Source: an uncultured bacterium (GTDB lineage Bacteria; Planctomycetota; UBA1135; GCA-002686595). From it: a stretch of 35,625 nucleotides of DNA. The notes beneath the pieces are model-generated. The model was not told where the DNA came from. It ran no database searches and saw only the letters and a program-made list of their open reading frames with translations. The stretch's first letter is position 1, and the number at the start of each line of letters is the position of its first letter. Made by a program: the position numbers and the translations under genes. Positions 1 through 8,196 of the stretch are shown here, in pieces. The stretch lies in NCBI GenBank assembly GCA_938083085.1, contig CALLKX010000082.1, positions 1 to 35,625 of the forward strand, written 5' to 3'.

Positions 1-140
1 AGAGCGGCCAGCAGCAGAGCGGCCAGCAGCAGAGCGGCCAGCAGCAGAGCGGCCAGCAGCAGAGCGGCCAGCAGCAGAGCGGCCAGCAGCAGAGTGGCCA
101 GCAGCAGAGTGGCCAGCAGCAGAGTGGCCAGCAGCAGAGT
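1..140 (+). repeat. 15-bp tandem repeat, nine units, coding for SGQQQ
   Basis: A 15-bp unit (agagcggccagcagc in window phase) is repeated nine times without gaps and runs off the left edge. The first six copies are identical; the last three share one c-to-t change (agc to agt), which is silent. In the reading frame of the coiled-coil gene each unit is Ser-Gly-Gln-Gln-Gln. Near-perfect identity at the DNA level suggests recent expansion by slippage. Confidence 0.95.
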
Positions 141-1562
141 AATCCCTCCCCCTCCGAGGCGAGTCAGCGTCAACAGGAGGCGGAGCGAGCCGCCGAGCAG
201 GCCGCCGAGGAACTCACCGCCGCTCGAGAGGCACTCGAGGAGGCCATCGGTGAGGCGACGGGCTCGGAGGGACAGGCTCAGGCGGAAGCCGCGCAGGCCG
301 CTCAGGAGGCCCTCGAGCAAGAGGTGGGCGAGATCGCCGAGGCCGCCCAGGCAGCAGGGATGAGCCCTGAGGCCTCCGACGCCGTCGAGCAATCCATCGA
401 GGAGGCGCAGCAGTCGATGGGCGAGGCCAGCGAGGCCCTCGAGCAGCCCAGCGGGAGCACGGCGGCCGCGGAGGCGCAACGAGAAGCTGTTGATGCCCTG
501 CGGGACGCGGCCCGGGAAGCCCAGCAGGGGGCTCAACCCCAGACCGAGGAACAGCGCGAGCGCGCCGAGGAGCTCGCAGAGCGCCAGCGGGCGCTCGAAG
601 AGCAGCTGCTCGAACTCGCCGAGCGCAACCAGGAGCGCAACGAGATGGCGAACTCCAATGAGGCGCTCTCCGAGGCCGCTGAGTCTGCCTCGGAGGCCTC
701 GGAAGCGCTGGAGAGCGGCGACCTCGACGAGGCTGAGGCGAAGGAAGAGGAGACCGAACAGAAGATCGAGGAGGCCCTCAATGAGCTGGAGGAAGAGGAG
801 GAGCAGTACGACTCCCTCCGGCAAGAGGAGCTCCTGTTCCAGATCAAGGAGGAGGTGATCGAGATCGAGGCCCTGCACCGCGTACAGATGCAGGAGACCC
901 GAGAGCTCGACGCCACCCGCAAGGCGCGCCCGTCGCGCAGCGAGAAGATCCGGCTGCGCAACATCTCACGCGAGGAGGAGGCCCTCGCGTCGCGTATCGA
1001 CGGCATCGTCGAGGCCATTCGCGCCGAGGGCACCCTGGTCTTTGCCGAGGTCCTCGACCGCGCGGCGCGCGACCTCCGCCGAGTGGTGAAGGATCTCTCT
1101 GATGCCGGGGGCTACCGCTCCGGCGAGCGCACCCAAGCCCTCCAGGAAGATGTCGCCGACGGCCTCTCGCTGCTCCGCGAAGCCCTCGAGGATGAGCTCG
1201 AGCGGCGCGCCGAGGAAGAGCAAGAGGAGCAGCAACAACAGGAGCAAGATCAGGAAGAGCAGCAGCAGGAAGACTCCAACCAGCTCATTCCAGACGTCGC
1301 TGAGCTCAAGCTCCTCGCCAAGCTGGAGGAGGATCTCCTCCAGCGCGTGGATCAGCTCTACGACCTCTACCCTGAGATCGCTGCGGGCGAGGAGCTCGAC
1401 CCCCTGATCCTGCGTGACATCGCGCGGCTCGCCAGCCAGCACGAGCGCGTCCTCGATCTGTTCACCGGCATGCGTCAGCGTCTCGGTTTCGGCCAGGGCC
1501 AGGATCAGGGCCAGGGAGCCGCGCCGGTTGAGGAGCAGGACAAGGAGAGCGAAGACCGATGA
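3..1562 (+). CDS. Glu/Gln-rich coiled-coil protein, 5' partial (3' part of a larger planctomycete envelope protein)
   Basis: The reading frame is open from the left edge, so the start lies outside the window; 519 residues are visible. It enters through nine SGQQQ pentapeptides (about 1-140). It continues as a long Ala/Glu/Gln/Arg-rich segment with heptad-like spacing, which suggests coiled coil throughout. Near the C-terminus there is a glutamine/glutamate run, then a more ordered helical block containing 'DVAELKLLAKLEEDLLQR' (about residues 430-450), and a Gly/Gln tail. I associate the 'ELKLL..L' block with C-terminal parts of large planctomycete membrane proteins, some annotated DUF4175-like; this is recall, not a search. 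No enzyme motif is visible. The stop overlaps the next start (ATGA at 1559-1562), so translation is probably coupled. An internal ATG at 386 aligns with a downstream part only and is not a credible start. Confidence 0.7.
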   Translation, partial: SGQQQSGQQQSGQQQSGQQQSGQQQSGQQQSGQQQSGQQQSGQQQSNPSPSEASQRQQEAERAAEQAAEELTAAREALEEAIGEATGSEGQAQAEAAQAAQEALEQEVGEIAEAAQAAGMSPEASDAVEQSIEEAQQSMGEASEALEQPSGSTAAAEAQREAVDALRDAAREAQQGAQPQTEEQRERAEELAERQRALEEQLLELAERNQERNEMANSNEALSEAAESASEASEALESGDLDEAEAKEEETEQKIEEALNELEEEEEQYDSLRQEELLFQIKEEVIEIEALHRVQMQETRELDATRKARPSRSEKIRLRNISREEEALASRIDGIVEAIRAEGTLVFAEVLDRAARDLRRVVKDLSDAGGYRSGERTQALQEDVADGLSLLREALEDELERRAEEEQEEQQQQEQDQEEQQQEDSNQLIPDVAELKLLAKLEEDLLQRVDQLYDLYPEIAAGEELDPLILRDIARLASQHERVLDLFTGMRQRLGFGQGQDQGQGAAPVEEQDKESEDR

Positions 1563-2518
1563 GGAACCAGACCATGAACCGGACCACGCCCCCCCTTCGC
1601 CGAGCCGCCGTCACGGCTTGCGCCCTCATGCTCGCCGCTCTCGCCGGAGCGCAGGAGCCCGTGGGCCCTGCCACCCCCAGCACAGGGCCGGCTGAACAGG
1701 AGGGCCCGCCCCAGGAGACTGAATCCCAGGAGACTGGATCCCGGGAGACCGATCCCAAGGAGTCGGAGCCGGTGTCCCCCTCCCCCGAACAAGACGAGAC
1801 CGACCTGCGGGGGCTGAATCCCTTCGCGCCCCCCGGCGGCGCCGGCGGGCCGGAGAACATGGAGCAGCTCTTCCTCAAGGTGGAGAAGCGTCTCCAGCGC
1901 GTGACGGACCTCCTCTACGAGGCGAGCAGCGGCGACGTCTCGGGCGCGGAGGACATCGGCAGCGCCGGGATCGACGAGCTCATCCGCGAGGCCGAGCAGG
2001 GCGCTGCGGGTGCGTCCTCGGGTATGGCCCGCATCCTCGGGGCCACGCGGAGCCAGAGCGAGGCGACCCTGGACGACATCCAGACCATCCTGGAGATGGC
2101 CGAGCAGCAGAGCAGCAGCTCCAGTTCCAGTTCGAGTAGCAGCAGCAGTCAGAGCCAGAACCCCTCGGGTCAGAACTCGCCGCAGCAGGGACAGACCCCG
2201 TCGGGCAGCCGCAAGCAGGAAAGCGGCGAGCGCCCGCCCGAGCCTGGTGAGGGCGACGAGCAGCAGGGGAAACCCAACGACGGACAGCAGCCTCGCGGGA
2301 GCCAAGAATCGGACGCTGGCCAGGATGGTCAGGCCGACGCGCCTCCCCCGGGAGAGACTGGCGGCCCTTCCGGCGCCAGCGGCGCCGAGGAGTGGGGTGA
2401 CCTTCCGGTCCACCTCCGCAAGGTCTTTCAGAACGGCGTCAGCGAGGACGTCCCCCCCCGCTATCGGGACTGGGTCGACTCGTACTACAAGCGACTCAAC
2501 AAGGGCGGCAAGCGCTGA
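1559..2518 (+). CDS. Secreted Ser/Gln-rich protein with C-terminal WGDLP...YYKRL motif
   Basis: A 319-residue protein. A signal-peptide-like N-terminus (basic start, hydrophobic core 'ALMLAALAGA', then charged residues) points to export; a second ATG at 1574 would also leave a complete signal peptide. A helical block at about residues 95-180 is followed by a low-complexity Ser tract, Gln/Pro/Gly-rich sequence, and a compact C-terminus with 'EWGDLPVHLR' and 'YRDWVDSYYKRLNKG'. That terminal motif recurs, as I recall, in small planctomycete proteins placed between a DUF4175-like gene and a squalene-cyclase-fold gene, the same order seen here. The start overlaps the upstream stop by four bases and the next gene begins 20 bases after its stop, so the three form an operon. 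No biochemical function can be assigned. Confidence 0.75.
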   Translation: MRNQTMNRTTPPLRRAAVTACALMLAALAGAQEPVGPATPSTGPAEQEGPPQETESQETGSRETDPKESEPVSPSPEQDETDLRGLNPFAPPGGAGGPENMEQLFLKVEKRLQRVTDLLYEASSGDVSGAEDIGSAGIDELIREAEQGAAGASSGMARILGATRSQSEATLDDIQTILEMAEQQSSSSSSSSSSSSSQSQNPSGQNSPQQGQTPSGSRKQESGERPPEPGEGDEQQGKPNDGQQPRGSQESDAGQDGQADAPPPGETGGPSGASGAEEWGDLPVHLRKVFQNGVSEDVPPRYRDWVDSYYKRLNKGGKR

Positions 2519-2538
2519 GCCAAGGACCCCCCTCGCTG

Positions 2539-3804
2539 ATGTCCCTCCGCCTCACTGTCCGCGGCCTCCTGGCTGTCCTCTGCGTGAGCGTCTGTGCCCA
2601 CGCGGCCGGGCCAGCGGACGAGAGAAGCAAGAGCACCGCCCCCGCGAAGGGCGGCCTGCTCCTGGCCGGACGCCAGCTCCCGCAGGACGACTCCCTGCGC
2701 CCCTACCCCCAGGAAGGCGACGCCGAACGGATCACGTCCATCAGCCGGGGCCTCAAGTGGCTTGCGACGCGTCAGAGCTCCCGAGACGGCTCCATCGAGG
2801 TCGGAGACGCCGGGCCTGGCGAGCGCGCGCCGCTCGCCGTCACCTCCCTGGCCGCGCTGGCATGGATGTCTGGCGGGTCCACGCTCACGCGCGGAGAACA
2901 CCAGGAGCAGGTGCGTAGGGCCGTCGAGTACCTCCTCGCCAGCACCCACCGCGCCTCCGACGAGTTCCCAGGCTTCATCGAAGACCGCGGCGACAACATC
3001 TCACGGACGCACGGCCACGGGCTCGCGACCCTGGCCCTCGCACAGGCCTATACCGTCTCCCCCAACACGCCGCTGGGCAAGCGCATCGGCGAGACGCTCC
3101 TGATCGCGATTGAGCGCATCGAGGGATCCCAGGGCGCCGAGGGGGGCTGGTTCTATTCCGCCGCCCGCTCGATCCAACATGAGGGGTCCGTCACCGTGGC
3201 GATGGTCCAGGCCCTGCGTGCCGCCAACGACGTGGGGATCCGCGTGGACCCCGGCGCAGTGGCCGAGGCCGTGGACTATGTGACCAGGCTCCAGGTGATG
3301 AAGCTCTCGTCGCAAGACGACCCCGCAGTGGACGACAAGAAGGCGGCCCGCAAGCGCGCCCGGCAGACCCTGGGCGGCTTCAAGTACGGGCTGGACGATC
3401 CGCAGACCTCCATCGCCCTGACCGCGGCCGGCCTCGTGACCCTGCAGGCCAGCGGGAGCTATGACGGGCCGCGCGTCGAGGAGGGCTACGACTTCATCTG
3501 GCGCAAGCTCCTCGAGCGAGAGGAAGACGGCGCCGCCGCTCCAGATCCGTTCCCCTACTACGAACGCTTCTACCTCAGCCAGGCGCTTTGGCACCACCGG
3601 GACACGAGCCACTATCGCCGCTGGGCCGAGCCCGTGATGCGGCGCCTGTGCGCGTCCCAGGAGCCCTCAGGGGCGTGGAAGGATATCCGGGTCGGGTCGA
3701 ACGGGCTCAAGCTCGTGAACCGCTACGGCGCGGCCTATGCGACCGCGTGCAACGTGTTGTTCCTCGCGCTGCCGGACGACACGCTCCCGCTGTTCCACCG
3801 CTAG
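2539..3804 (+). CDS. Secreted prenyltransferase/squalene-oxidase-repeat (alpha/alpha-barrel) protein
   Basis: 421 residues with a signal peptide (about residues 1-23, hydrophobic 'GLLAVLCVSVCAHA'). The body has repeated helical units of the alpha6/alpha6 toroid found in squalene-hopene cyclases and prenyltransferase beta subunits: 'ISRGLKWLATRQ', 'EGGWFYSAARSIQHEG', 'LGGFKYG', 'EPSGAWKD' and the family-typical ending 'YATACNVLFLALPDDTLPL'. The acidic DxDD motif of true squalene-hopene cyclases is not seen, so cyclase activity is unlikely. The planctomycete members are generally uncharacterised extracytoplasmic proteins. It is last in the three-gene + strand run, and the downstream gene is convergent. 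Fold assignment is fairly secure; role is unknown. Confidence 0.82.
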   Translation: MSLRLTVRGLLAVLCVSVCAHAAGPADERSKSTAPAKGGLLLAGRQLPQDDSLRPYPQEGDAERITSISRGLKWLATRQSSRDGSIEVGDAGPGERAPLAVTSLAALAWMSGGSTLTRGEHQEQVRRAVEYLLASTHRASDEFPGFIEDRGDNISRTHGHGLATLALAQAYTVSPNTPLGKRIGETLLIAIERIEGSQGAEGGWFYSAARSIQHEGSVTVAMVQALRAANDVGIRVDPGAVAEAVDYVTRLQVMKLSSQDDPAVDDKKAARKRARQTLGGFKYGLDDPQTSIALTAAGLVTLQASGSYDGPRVEEGYDFIWRKLLEREEDGAAAPDPFPYYERFYLSQALWHHRDTSHYRRWAEPVMRRLCASQEPSGAWKDIRVGSNGLKLVNRYGAAYATACNVLFLALPDDTLPLFHR

Positions 3805-3822
3805 GTCGGCCCCCTCTCCCCA

Positions 3823-3907
3823 CCGGGCCTACTCCGGGCCTACTCCGGGCCTCCGCCGCACGCTCGCGGTGCAGCCAGAGGGCTCACGGGGCCGGGCTCA
3901 CGGGACC
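3823..3907. repeat. Two short tandem repeats in a convergent intergenic gap
   Basis: The 115-base gap between convergent genes holds an 11-bp repeat (ccgggcctact, copies at 3823, 3834 and a variant at 3845) and a 14-bp repeat (gggctcacggggcc at 3880 and gggctcacgggacc at 3894). I see no U-tract terminator in the gap. Confidence 0.85.
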
Positions 3908-3919
3908 GGCGACCGCTCT

Positions 3920-5563
3920 TCAGCGGCGCAGCTCGAGGTTGGCCTCGAAGATGCACTGCATGAGGTCCTGCTTCTGCTCCAGGCGGTTGTCCCCGGCGTC
4001 GAGCCCCTGCACCTCGGCGAACATCGAGGCCACCCCCGTGTCCGCGGTGCCGCGCGCACGCGTCCGACGAAGCTCTCCCTCCGTCTGCTCCAGCAGACCG
4101 GCGAGCTTCGTGATCCGACGCTCCAGCTGGCGAGTCTCGCGACGGCCCTCTGCCAGCCGTCGTTCGGCCGCGCGCCCCCGCATCTGGCTCAGCTCCTCGA
4201 GCGCCGCCTGCACCACGTCTCGCTCAAGCCCCGGATCTCCCGACGCCGGCCGCGACGCAAAGACTGCCCGCAGTCGGCGCTCCAGCGCCTCGTCTTCGAC
4301 CCCGACGTCCGCCCCGCCCAGGCTGCGCCCCTTTTCCTCTAGCTCTGCGCGGCGCGCCTCGAGCTCCTCCCGCAGACGATCGAGGTCCGCGAAGGCGCTC
4401 GAGTCGGCGCTCACGTCGACGTGCCCCGACATCTCACTGCGCGCCAGCTCGAGGAAACCCTCCCGCGCGTTGGCGGAGAGCGAGAGCGCATCATCGGTAT
4501 CCCCATCCAGGGTCCGAGCGATGAGCTCGCGGTTGATGGCCTTCTCGATCAGGGCCGCGATGCGCGACATGCTCACGCTGCGCACGCGCTTCACGCCTCG
4601 GGCCTCGAGCTCCTTCGGCGTCGTGGGCTTGGCCCAACGACGGATGGTGGAGGTCAGCGTGTTGTTGAGAGAGCGCGGCCCGGTCCGAGGCCGGCCCGGC
4701 TTCGCTTCGAGAGAGGCGCGCCCCGTCCCAGCTGAGCCTCCCCCGGTCCCTCCGTCCGACTCCAGCGCCGCGGCTTCCCCTCGCCGCTGGTCCGCGGACG
4801 GTACGTCGATCGACGCGGACCCGATCGGGGCGGAAGCCGCGAGATCCGTCGCGTCGACCAGAACGGGCTCACCGGCGGTCGGGATTCCGACCGAGGTCGC
4901 TCCGGTCCCGGCGGGTGGACCTTGAGTGCCCTCAGCTTCAGTGCTCTCAGCTTCAGTGCCCTCAGCTTCAGTGCCCTGGCTCCCGGCAAGCTCAGCCGCC
5001 GCGCTCCCGGTCGCGAGGTCCCAGGCGGCGGCGTGGCCGACGGCCACGACGCGATCCACCTCGGCTTCGGCCGCGGAGGGTGCACCAATGGTGGAGGGTG
5101 CACCGACTGACCCCGCGGGGTCCGCTGGATCCGAAGGCGGCTGATCCGAGGATGGCGCGGGGAGCATCACATCGAGCACGGGCAACGAGTCCGCTTCCCG
5201 CTCTTCCGCCTGGGGCGCCTTTGGCACATCCAGGAACGGCGGAGTGTTCAGCCCCCCCACCCCTCGGGCTCCGTGGGCTTCGCGGGTAGCAGGGCCCCGA
5301 TCCAGAGGATCAGGAGCCATGGAGAGCGGCGGCTGAGACGTCGGCGGCTGAGACGTCGGCAGGTGAGACCCCGGAACAGGAGCCGTCGGAGCCGTGGCGC
5401 CCCCCATCCCCCCAGCCCCGCGGAGATTCTCAAGGGCGCGGGCCAGCGCGCTTCCCCGAGGAGCACGGGACGGAGCGCCGAACGGCTTCATCCCAGGCTG
5501 GAGCCCGTCTTCGGCCCTGGCCTCCGGCGCTGCCGGGGCCGGTGTCATCTTCTCCCTCGTCAT
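3920..5563 (-). CDS. Pro/Ala-rich protein with C-terminal coiled coil, function unknown
   Basis: 547 residues with no signal peptide or membrane segment, so probably cytoplasmic. The N-terminal ~300 residues are disordered-looking (Pro, Ala, Gly, Thr, Glu), with five-residue repeats of TEAEG type and a PTSQP-type duplication. From about residue 300 the sequence becomes ordered: a block with 'ELEARGVKRVRSVSMSRI' and 'ALIEKAINRELIARTL', then an Arg/Glu/Leu-rich coiled coil to the C-terminus. The first ATG (5563) has no clear ribosome site; an ATG five codons later (5548) is preceded by gagggag at short spacing and may be the true start. It is divergent from the NHL gene and convergent with the cyclase-fold gene, so it is probably monocistronic. 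I do not recognise the family. Confidence 0.72.
   Translation of the reverse strand: MTREKMTPAPAAPEARAEDGLQPGMKPFGAPSRAPRGSALARALENLRGAGGMGGATAPTAPVPGSHLPTSQPPTSQPPLSMAPDPLDRGPATREAHGARGVGGLNTPPFLDVPKAPQAEEREADSLPVLDVMLPAPSSDQPPSDPADPAGSVGAPSTIGAPSAAEAEVDRVVAVGHAAAWDLATGSAAAELAGSQGTEAEGTEAESTEAEGTQGPPAGTGATSVGIPTAGEPVLVDATDLAASAPIGSASIDVPSADQRRGEAAALESDGGTGGGSAGTGRASLEAKPGRPRTGPRSLNNTLTSTIRRWAKPTTPKELEARGVKRVRSVSMSRIAALIEKAINRELIARTLDGDTDDALSLSANAREGFLELARSEMSGHVDVSADSSAFADLDRLREELEARRAELEEKGRSLGGADVGVEDEALERRLRAVFASRPASGDPGLERDVVQAALEELSQMRGRAAERRLAEGRRETRQLERRITKLAGLLEQTEGELRRTRARGTADTGVASMFAEVQGLDAGDNRLEQKQDLMQCIFEANLELRR
4925..4976 (-). repeat. 15-bp in-frame tandem repeat coding for TEAEG
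   Basis: The + strand shows agtgccctcagcttc at 4925 and 4955 with a one-base variant at 4940, and half a copy at 4970. On the coding (-) strand this gives a run of TEAEG/TEAES pentapeptides in the disordered N-terminal half of the host protein. A second 15-bp duplication in the same gene lies at 5337-5366. Confidence 0.9.
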
Positions 5564-5731
5564 ATGCGGTGCGAGCAGCGGACCATACCCACCGTGCGGT
5601 GCGGGCCATGGCCGGCTCGATGCTGGGATGGTAGCGACTCCATTCCCGATCCCGATGTAAGGAACTGTGCCCGCGAATAATGGGCTCCTGCACCCCTCGG
5701 GAGTCGGTCCCGCCCGGCTTAGACTTCTGTC
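5564..5731. promoter_or_regulatory. Divergent intergenic region, promoters expected
   Basis: This 168-base gap separates the coiled-coil gene (-) from the NHL operon (+) and must carry both promoters. The AT-richest spot is gcgaataatgg (about 5674-5684), which could be a -10 region on either strand, but no convincing -35 partner is found. Confidence 0.3.
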
Positions 5732-7726
5732 ATGCTCGCGCTGCTCGCCCTCGCCCTATCGCCGTCGACGGTCCCGCAAGAGGCCATCGACACGGGGCCC
5801 TCGCACCTCGGTGCTTACCTGTCAACGACCACCGGGCTCCCCCGACCGGTGGCCGCCGCTTTCGGCCCGTCCCAAGGAAAGCCCAACGCTCTCTTCGTGG
5901 CGACCCGTGGGGACGCAGCGCGCCCGCCCACCATCCAGGTCTTCGAGGTCAGCGCGGATCCGGGGCGCCCAACCACTGGCATCGGCGAGGTCGGCGCCGG
6001 CCGGCTTGAGCGGCCCGTGGGGCTCGCCGTCTCCGACGATGGGGACGTGTTCGTAACGGACGAGCTCCAGCGGATGCTCTGGCGCTTCCCTTCAGACGGA
6101 GGGGACCCCGTCGCTGCCGCAGGCTTGGCGACGCTCACGCTCCCCGCAGGCGTCGATGTGACCGGATCCGGCGAGGCACAGCTGATCGTGGTCGCGGACC
6201 CGGGCGCCGGATCCGCGAAGCTGTTTCGCGGTGGTTCCCTGACCCCCACCGTTATCGGCGAAGCGCTGCTCGTGCGCCCGCGGGGCGCTTGCTTCATCGA
6301 CGGCCCGGACGGGACCGTGCAGATCGCGATCTGTGATGGGGCGACCCACCGGATCCATGTGTTCGACCTCGACGGCGGGGACGTCGTCAGCTTCTCCCAG
6401 CTGGGCCCCCACCCGTCGCTCCTCTCCGGACCGAGCGACGTGGAGTTCGCGGACGGCAAGATCTTCGTGGCGGATCGAGAGAACCACCGGGTCCAGGCCT
6501 TCGACACGGGCGCGACGATTGGCGAGCTGGCCTACCGGTTCGGAGTCCACGCGATCCGGCCTGGCGAGGGCGAGGGCGCGCTCCACTATCCCGCGGCCTT
6601 GGCGGTCTCGGGCGACGGCCTCCTGCTGGCGCTCGCGGAGCCCATGGACGACCGGGTTCAGCTCTTCGGGCGCGCCCCCGGGGCCGAGCCGGTGGAGGAT
6701 CCGAGCCGCGCGGCCATCGGCCCCCCCGCGGCCCACTTCGGACCGAGCATCTCGGGCAGCGGGCTCTACATCGCCACGGTCTCACCGGAGAGCCACCAGA
6801 TCCAGATCCACGACCTCCGGGGCAAGGAGCCGGCGAAGATCTCGGACGTGGCGAGCTACGGGACTCGCTTCGGGATGTATCGCACCCCATGCGCCACGTG
6901 GCTCTCGTCCGGGGGGCGCTCGCTCCTCACAGTGGACGAGGGCAACGCGCGGCTCACTCGCTCTCTCCTACGCGTTCAGCCGCAGCGCCCGCTGAACGCG
7001 GACCCCGAGCTGGCCCAGCACCAGGACGGCGTGGACCTCGCCGCGGCGGCGGGGCGCTCGTTCTGGCCCGGCGCCGTGACCGTCCTGGCCCCTGGAGACA
7101 AGAACGAGCTGACCTTCATCACCGACCGCGTGACGGACTCGGTGCTGATGCTCGACCGCAACCTCGAGACGATCGGGACCCTCGCGGGCGACGAGGAGTC
7201 CGGCCCCATCCGCGGGATCGCCGACCTCTCGCCCGCGGCCCTTGGGACCGCGAGCACGATCCTCGTGGTGGACTCAGGAGGACAAGGCGGCCCCGGCTCG
7301 CCGGGTGGTCGGATCCTCGAGTTCGGGCCAGCGGGTGGACTGCTGCGAACCTTCGGCGAGGGAGTGCTCGTGGAGCCCGGCGGCGTCACTTCGCGCGAGA
7401 ATCAAATCTGGGTCACCGACCGCGCCACGGACCGGGTCGAGCGCTTCGAGAGGAAGCCGGGCGGAGCGGTCGAGCACACCGGGGGCTTCGGTGGCCGAGG
7501 CCTCGGCCCCGGCCAGTTCCACGACCCCCGCGGGATCCACGCCATGGACGACGGGCGGCTCATCGTGCTCGACCACGGCAACCACAGGGGGCAGATCTTC
7601 GACCCCGACCACCTCACCCTCATCGCGGGATTCGGGGGGCGGCTCTACATCGAGCCTCTCAAGTCCGCCGCGACCTGGGTCCCCCTCCAGCTGAAGCGCG
7701 ACCAGACCGAAGGAGAAGGCCGATGA
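5732..7726 (+). CDS. Secreted NHL-repeat beta-propeller protein
   Basis: 664 residues with a short signal-peptide-like start ('MLALLALALSPS'). The body consists of repeated blades with NHL-type signatures: 'RPVGLAVSDDGDVFVTDE', 'GPSDVEFADGKIFVADR' with 'ENHRVQAFD', and near the C-terminus 'GLGPGQFHDPRGIHAMDD' with 'GRLIVLDHGNHRGQIFD'. The 'G.F..P.gi......i.v.D..N.R...f' pattern is diagnostic of NHL propellers, and the length allows six or more blades, possibly two propellers. NHL domains are mostly binding platforms, so no reaction is claimed. Its stop overlaps the start of the lipoprotein gene (ATGA at 7723-7726), making it first of a coupled trio with a di-haem peroxidase-like lipoprotein. 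It is divergent from 3920-5563; the 168-base gap between them must hold both promoters, but I could not pick convincing boxes. Confidence 0.85.
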   Translation: MLALLALALSPSTVPQEAIDTGPSHLGAYLSTTTGLPRPVAAAFGPSQGKPNALFVATRGDAARPPTIQVFEVSADPGRPTTGIGEVGAGRLERPVGLAVSDDGDVFVTDELQRMLWRFPSDGGDPVAAAGLATLTLPAGVDVTGSGEAQLIVVADPGAGSAKLFRGGSLTPTVIGEALLVRPRGACFIDGPDGTVQIAICDGATHRIHVFDLDGGDVVSFSQLGPHPSLLSGPSDVEFADGKIFVADRENHRVQAFDTGATIGELAYRFGVHAIRPGEGEGALHYPAALAVSGDGLLLALAEPMDDRVQLFGRAPGAEPVEDPSRAAIGPPAAHFGPSISGSGLYIATVSPESHQIQIHDLRGKEPAKISDVASYGTRFGMYRTPCATWLSSGGRSLLTVDEGNARLTRSLLRVQPQRPLNADPELAQHQDGVDLAAAAGRSFWPGAVTVLAPGDKNELTFITDRVTDSVLMLDRNLETIGTLAGDEESGPIRGIADLSPAALGTASTILVVDSGGQGGPGSPGGRILEFGPAGGLLRTFGEGVLVEPGGVTSRENQIWVTDRATDRVERFERKPGGAVEHTGGFGGRGLGPGQFHDPRGIHAMDDGRLIVLDHGNHRGQIFDPDHLTLIAGFGGRLYIEPLKSAATWVPLQLKRDQTEGEGR

Positions 7727-8196
7727 GCCGATCCATCCTCCCCCTCCTCGCCCTCGCAGCCCTCGGCTGCGGGCCGGGCGAGCCTGACGCTGGGAGCACA
7801 AGCTCCGGCGCGGCAGCACCGGCCACCCACCCGGCGAGCCCGGAGGTCCGAGGAGACACGCTCGAGGGTCTGTCCAGCGGAGGCGCGTTCCTCGCGCGGG
7901 TGACCCCCCTGGTGGACCCAATCCCCATGAACGAGGCATTCGGCGTCTTGCTCTCGCTCGTTGATCCGGACTCCGGAGAGCCCTTCGTGGACTACGACGA
8001 GGTCTCCATCGACGCGCGCATGCCCGCCCACAAGCACGGCATGCTGCGAGACGTCGGGCTGACGCCGCAGGACGACGGCTCGATGCGCGCGGACGGCTTG
8101 CTGCTCCACATGTACGGGCACTGGGAACTGCACGTCGACATCCGGAAGGGCGCCCTCTTCGAGCGTGCCCAGATCAGCGTGAGGCTTCAGTACTGA
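7723..8196 (+). CDS. Small lipoprotein with YtkA-like domain
   Basis: 157 residues. The N-terminus 'MSRSILPLLALAALGC' is a lipoprotein signal with Cys16 as the likely lipidated residue. After a Ser/Ala/Pro linker the domain (about residues 45-157) shows 'MPAHKHGM' (100-107) and 'MYGHWELHVDI' near the end, a pattern resembling YtkA-like beta-sandwich proteins, where a His/Met-rich loop precedes a G-x-W-strand. The His/Met cluster could bind copper, but that is inference. The true start is the ATG overlapping the NHL stop; a longer open frame begins at 6889 inside the NHL gene and is a shadow upstream of 7723. Its stop overlaps the next start by one base (TGATG at 8194-8198). Confidence 0.8.
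   Translation: MSRSILPLLALAALGCGPGEPDAGSTSSGAAAPATHPASPEVRGDTLEGLSSGGAFLARVTPLVDPIPMNEAFGVLLSLVDPDSGEPFVDYDEVSIDARMPAHKHGMLRDVGLTPQDDGSMRADGLLLHMYGHWELHVDIRKGALFERAQISVRLQY

Noticed and set aside
1..140. CRISPR-like direct repeats
   Set aside because: The units are contiguous with no spacers and keep a reading frame; it is a coding tandem repeat.
2539..3804. Functional squalene-hopene cyclase
   Set aside because: It has a signal peptide, only about 420 residues and no DxDD acid motif; only the fold is supported.
6889..7722. Upstream extension of the YtkA-like lipoprotein frame
   Set aside because: It overlaps the NHL gene completely; the lipoprotein signal begins at the ATG at 7723.
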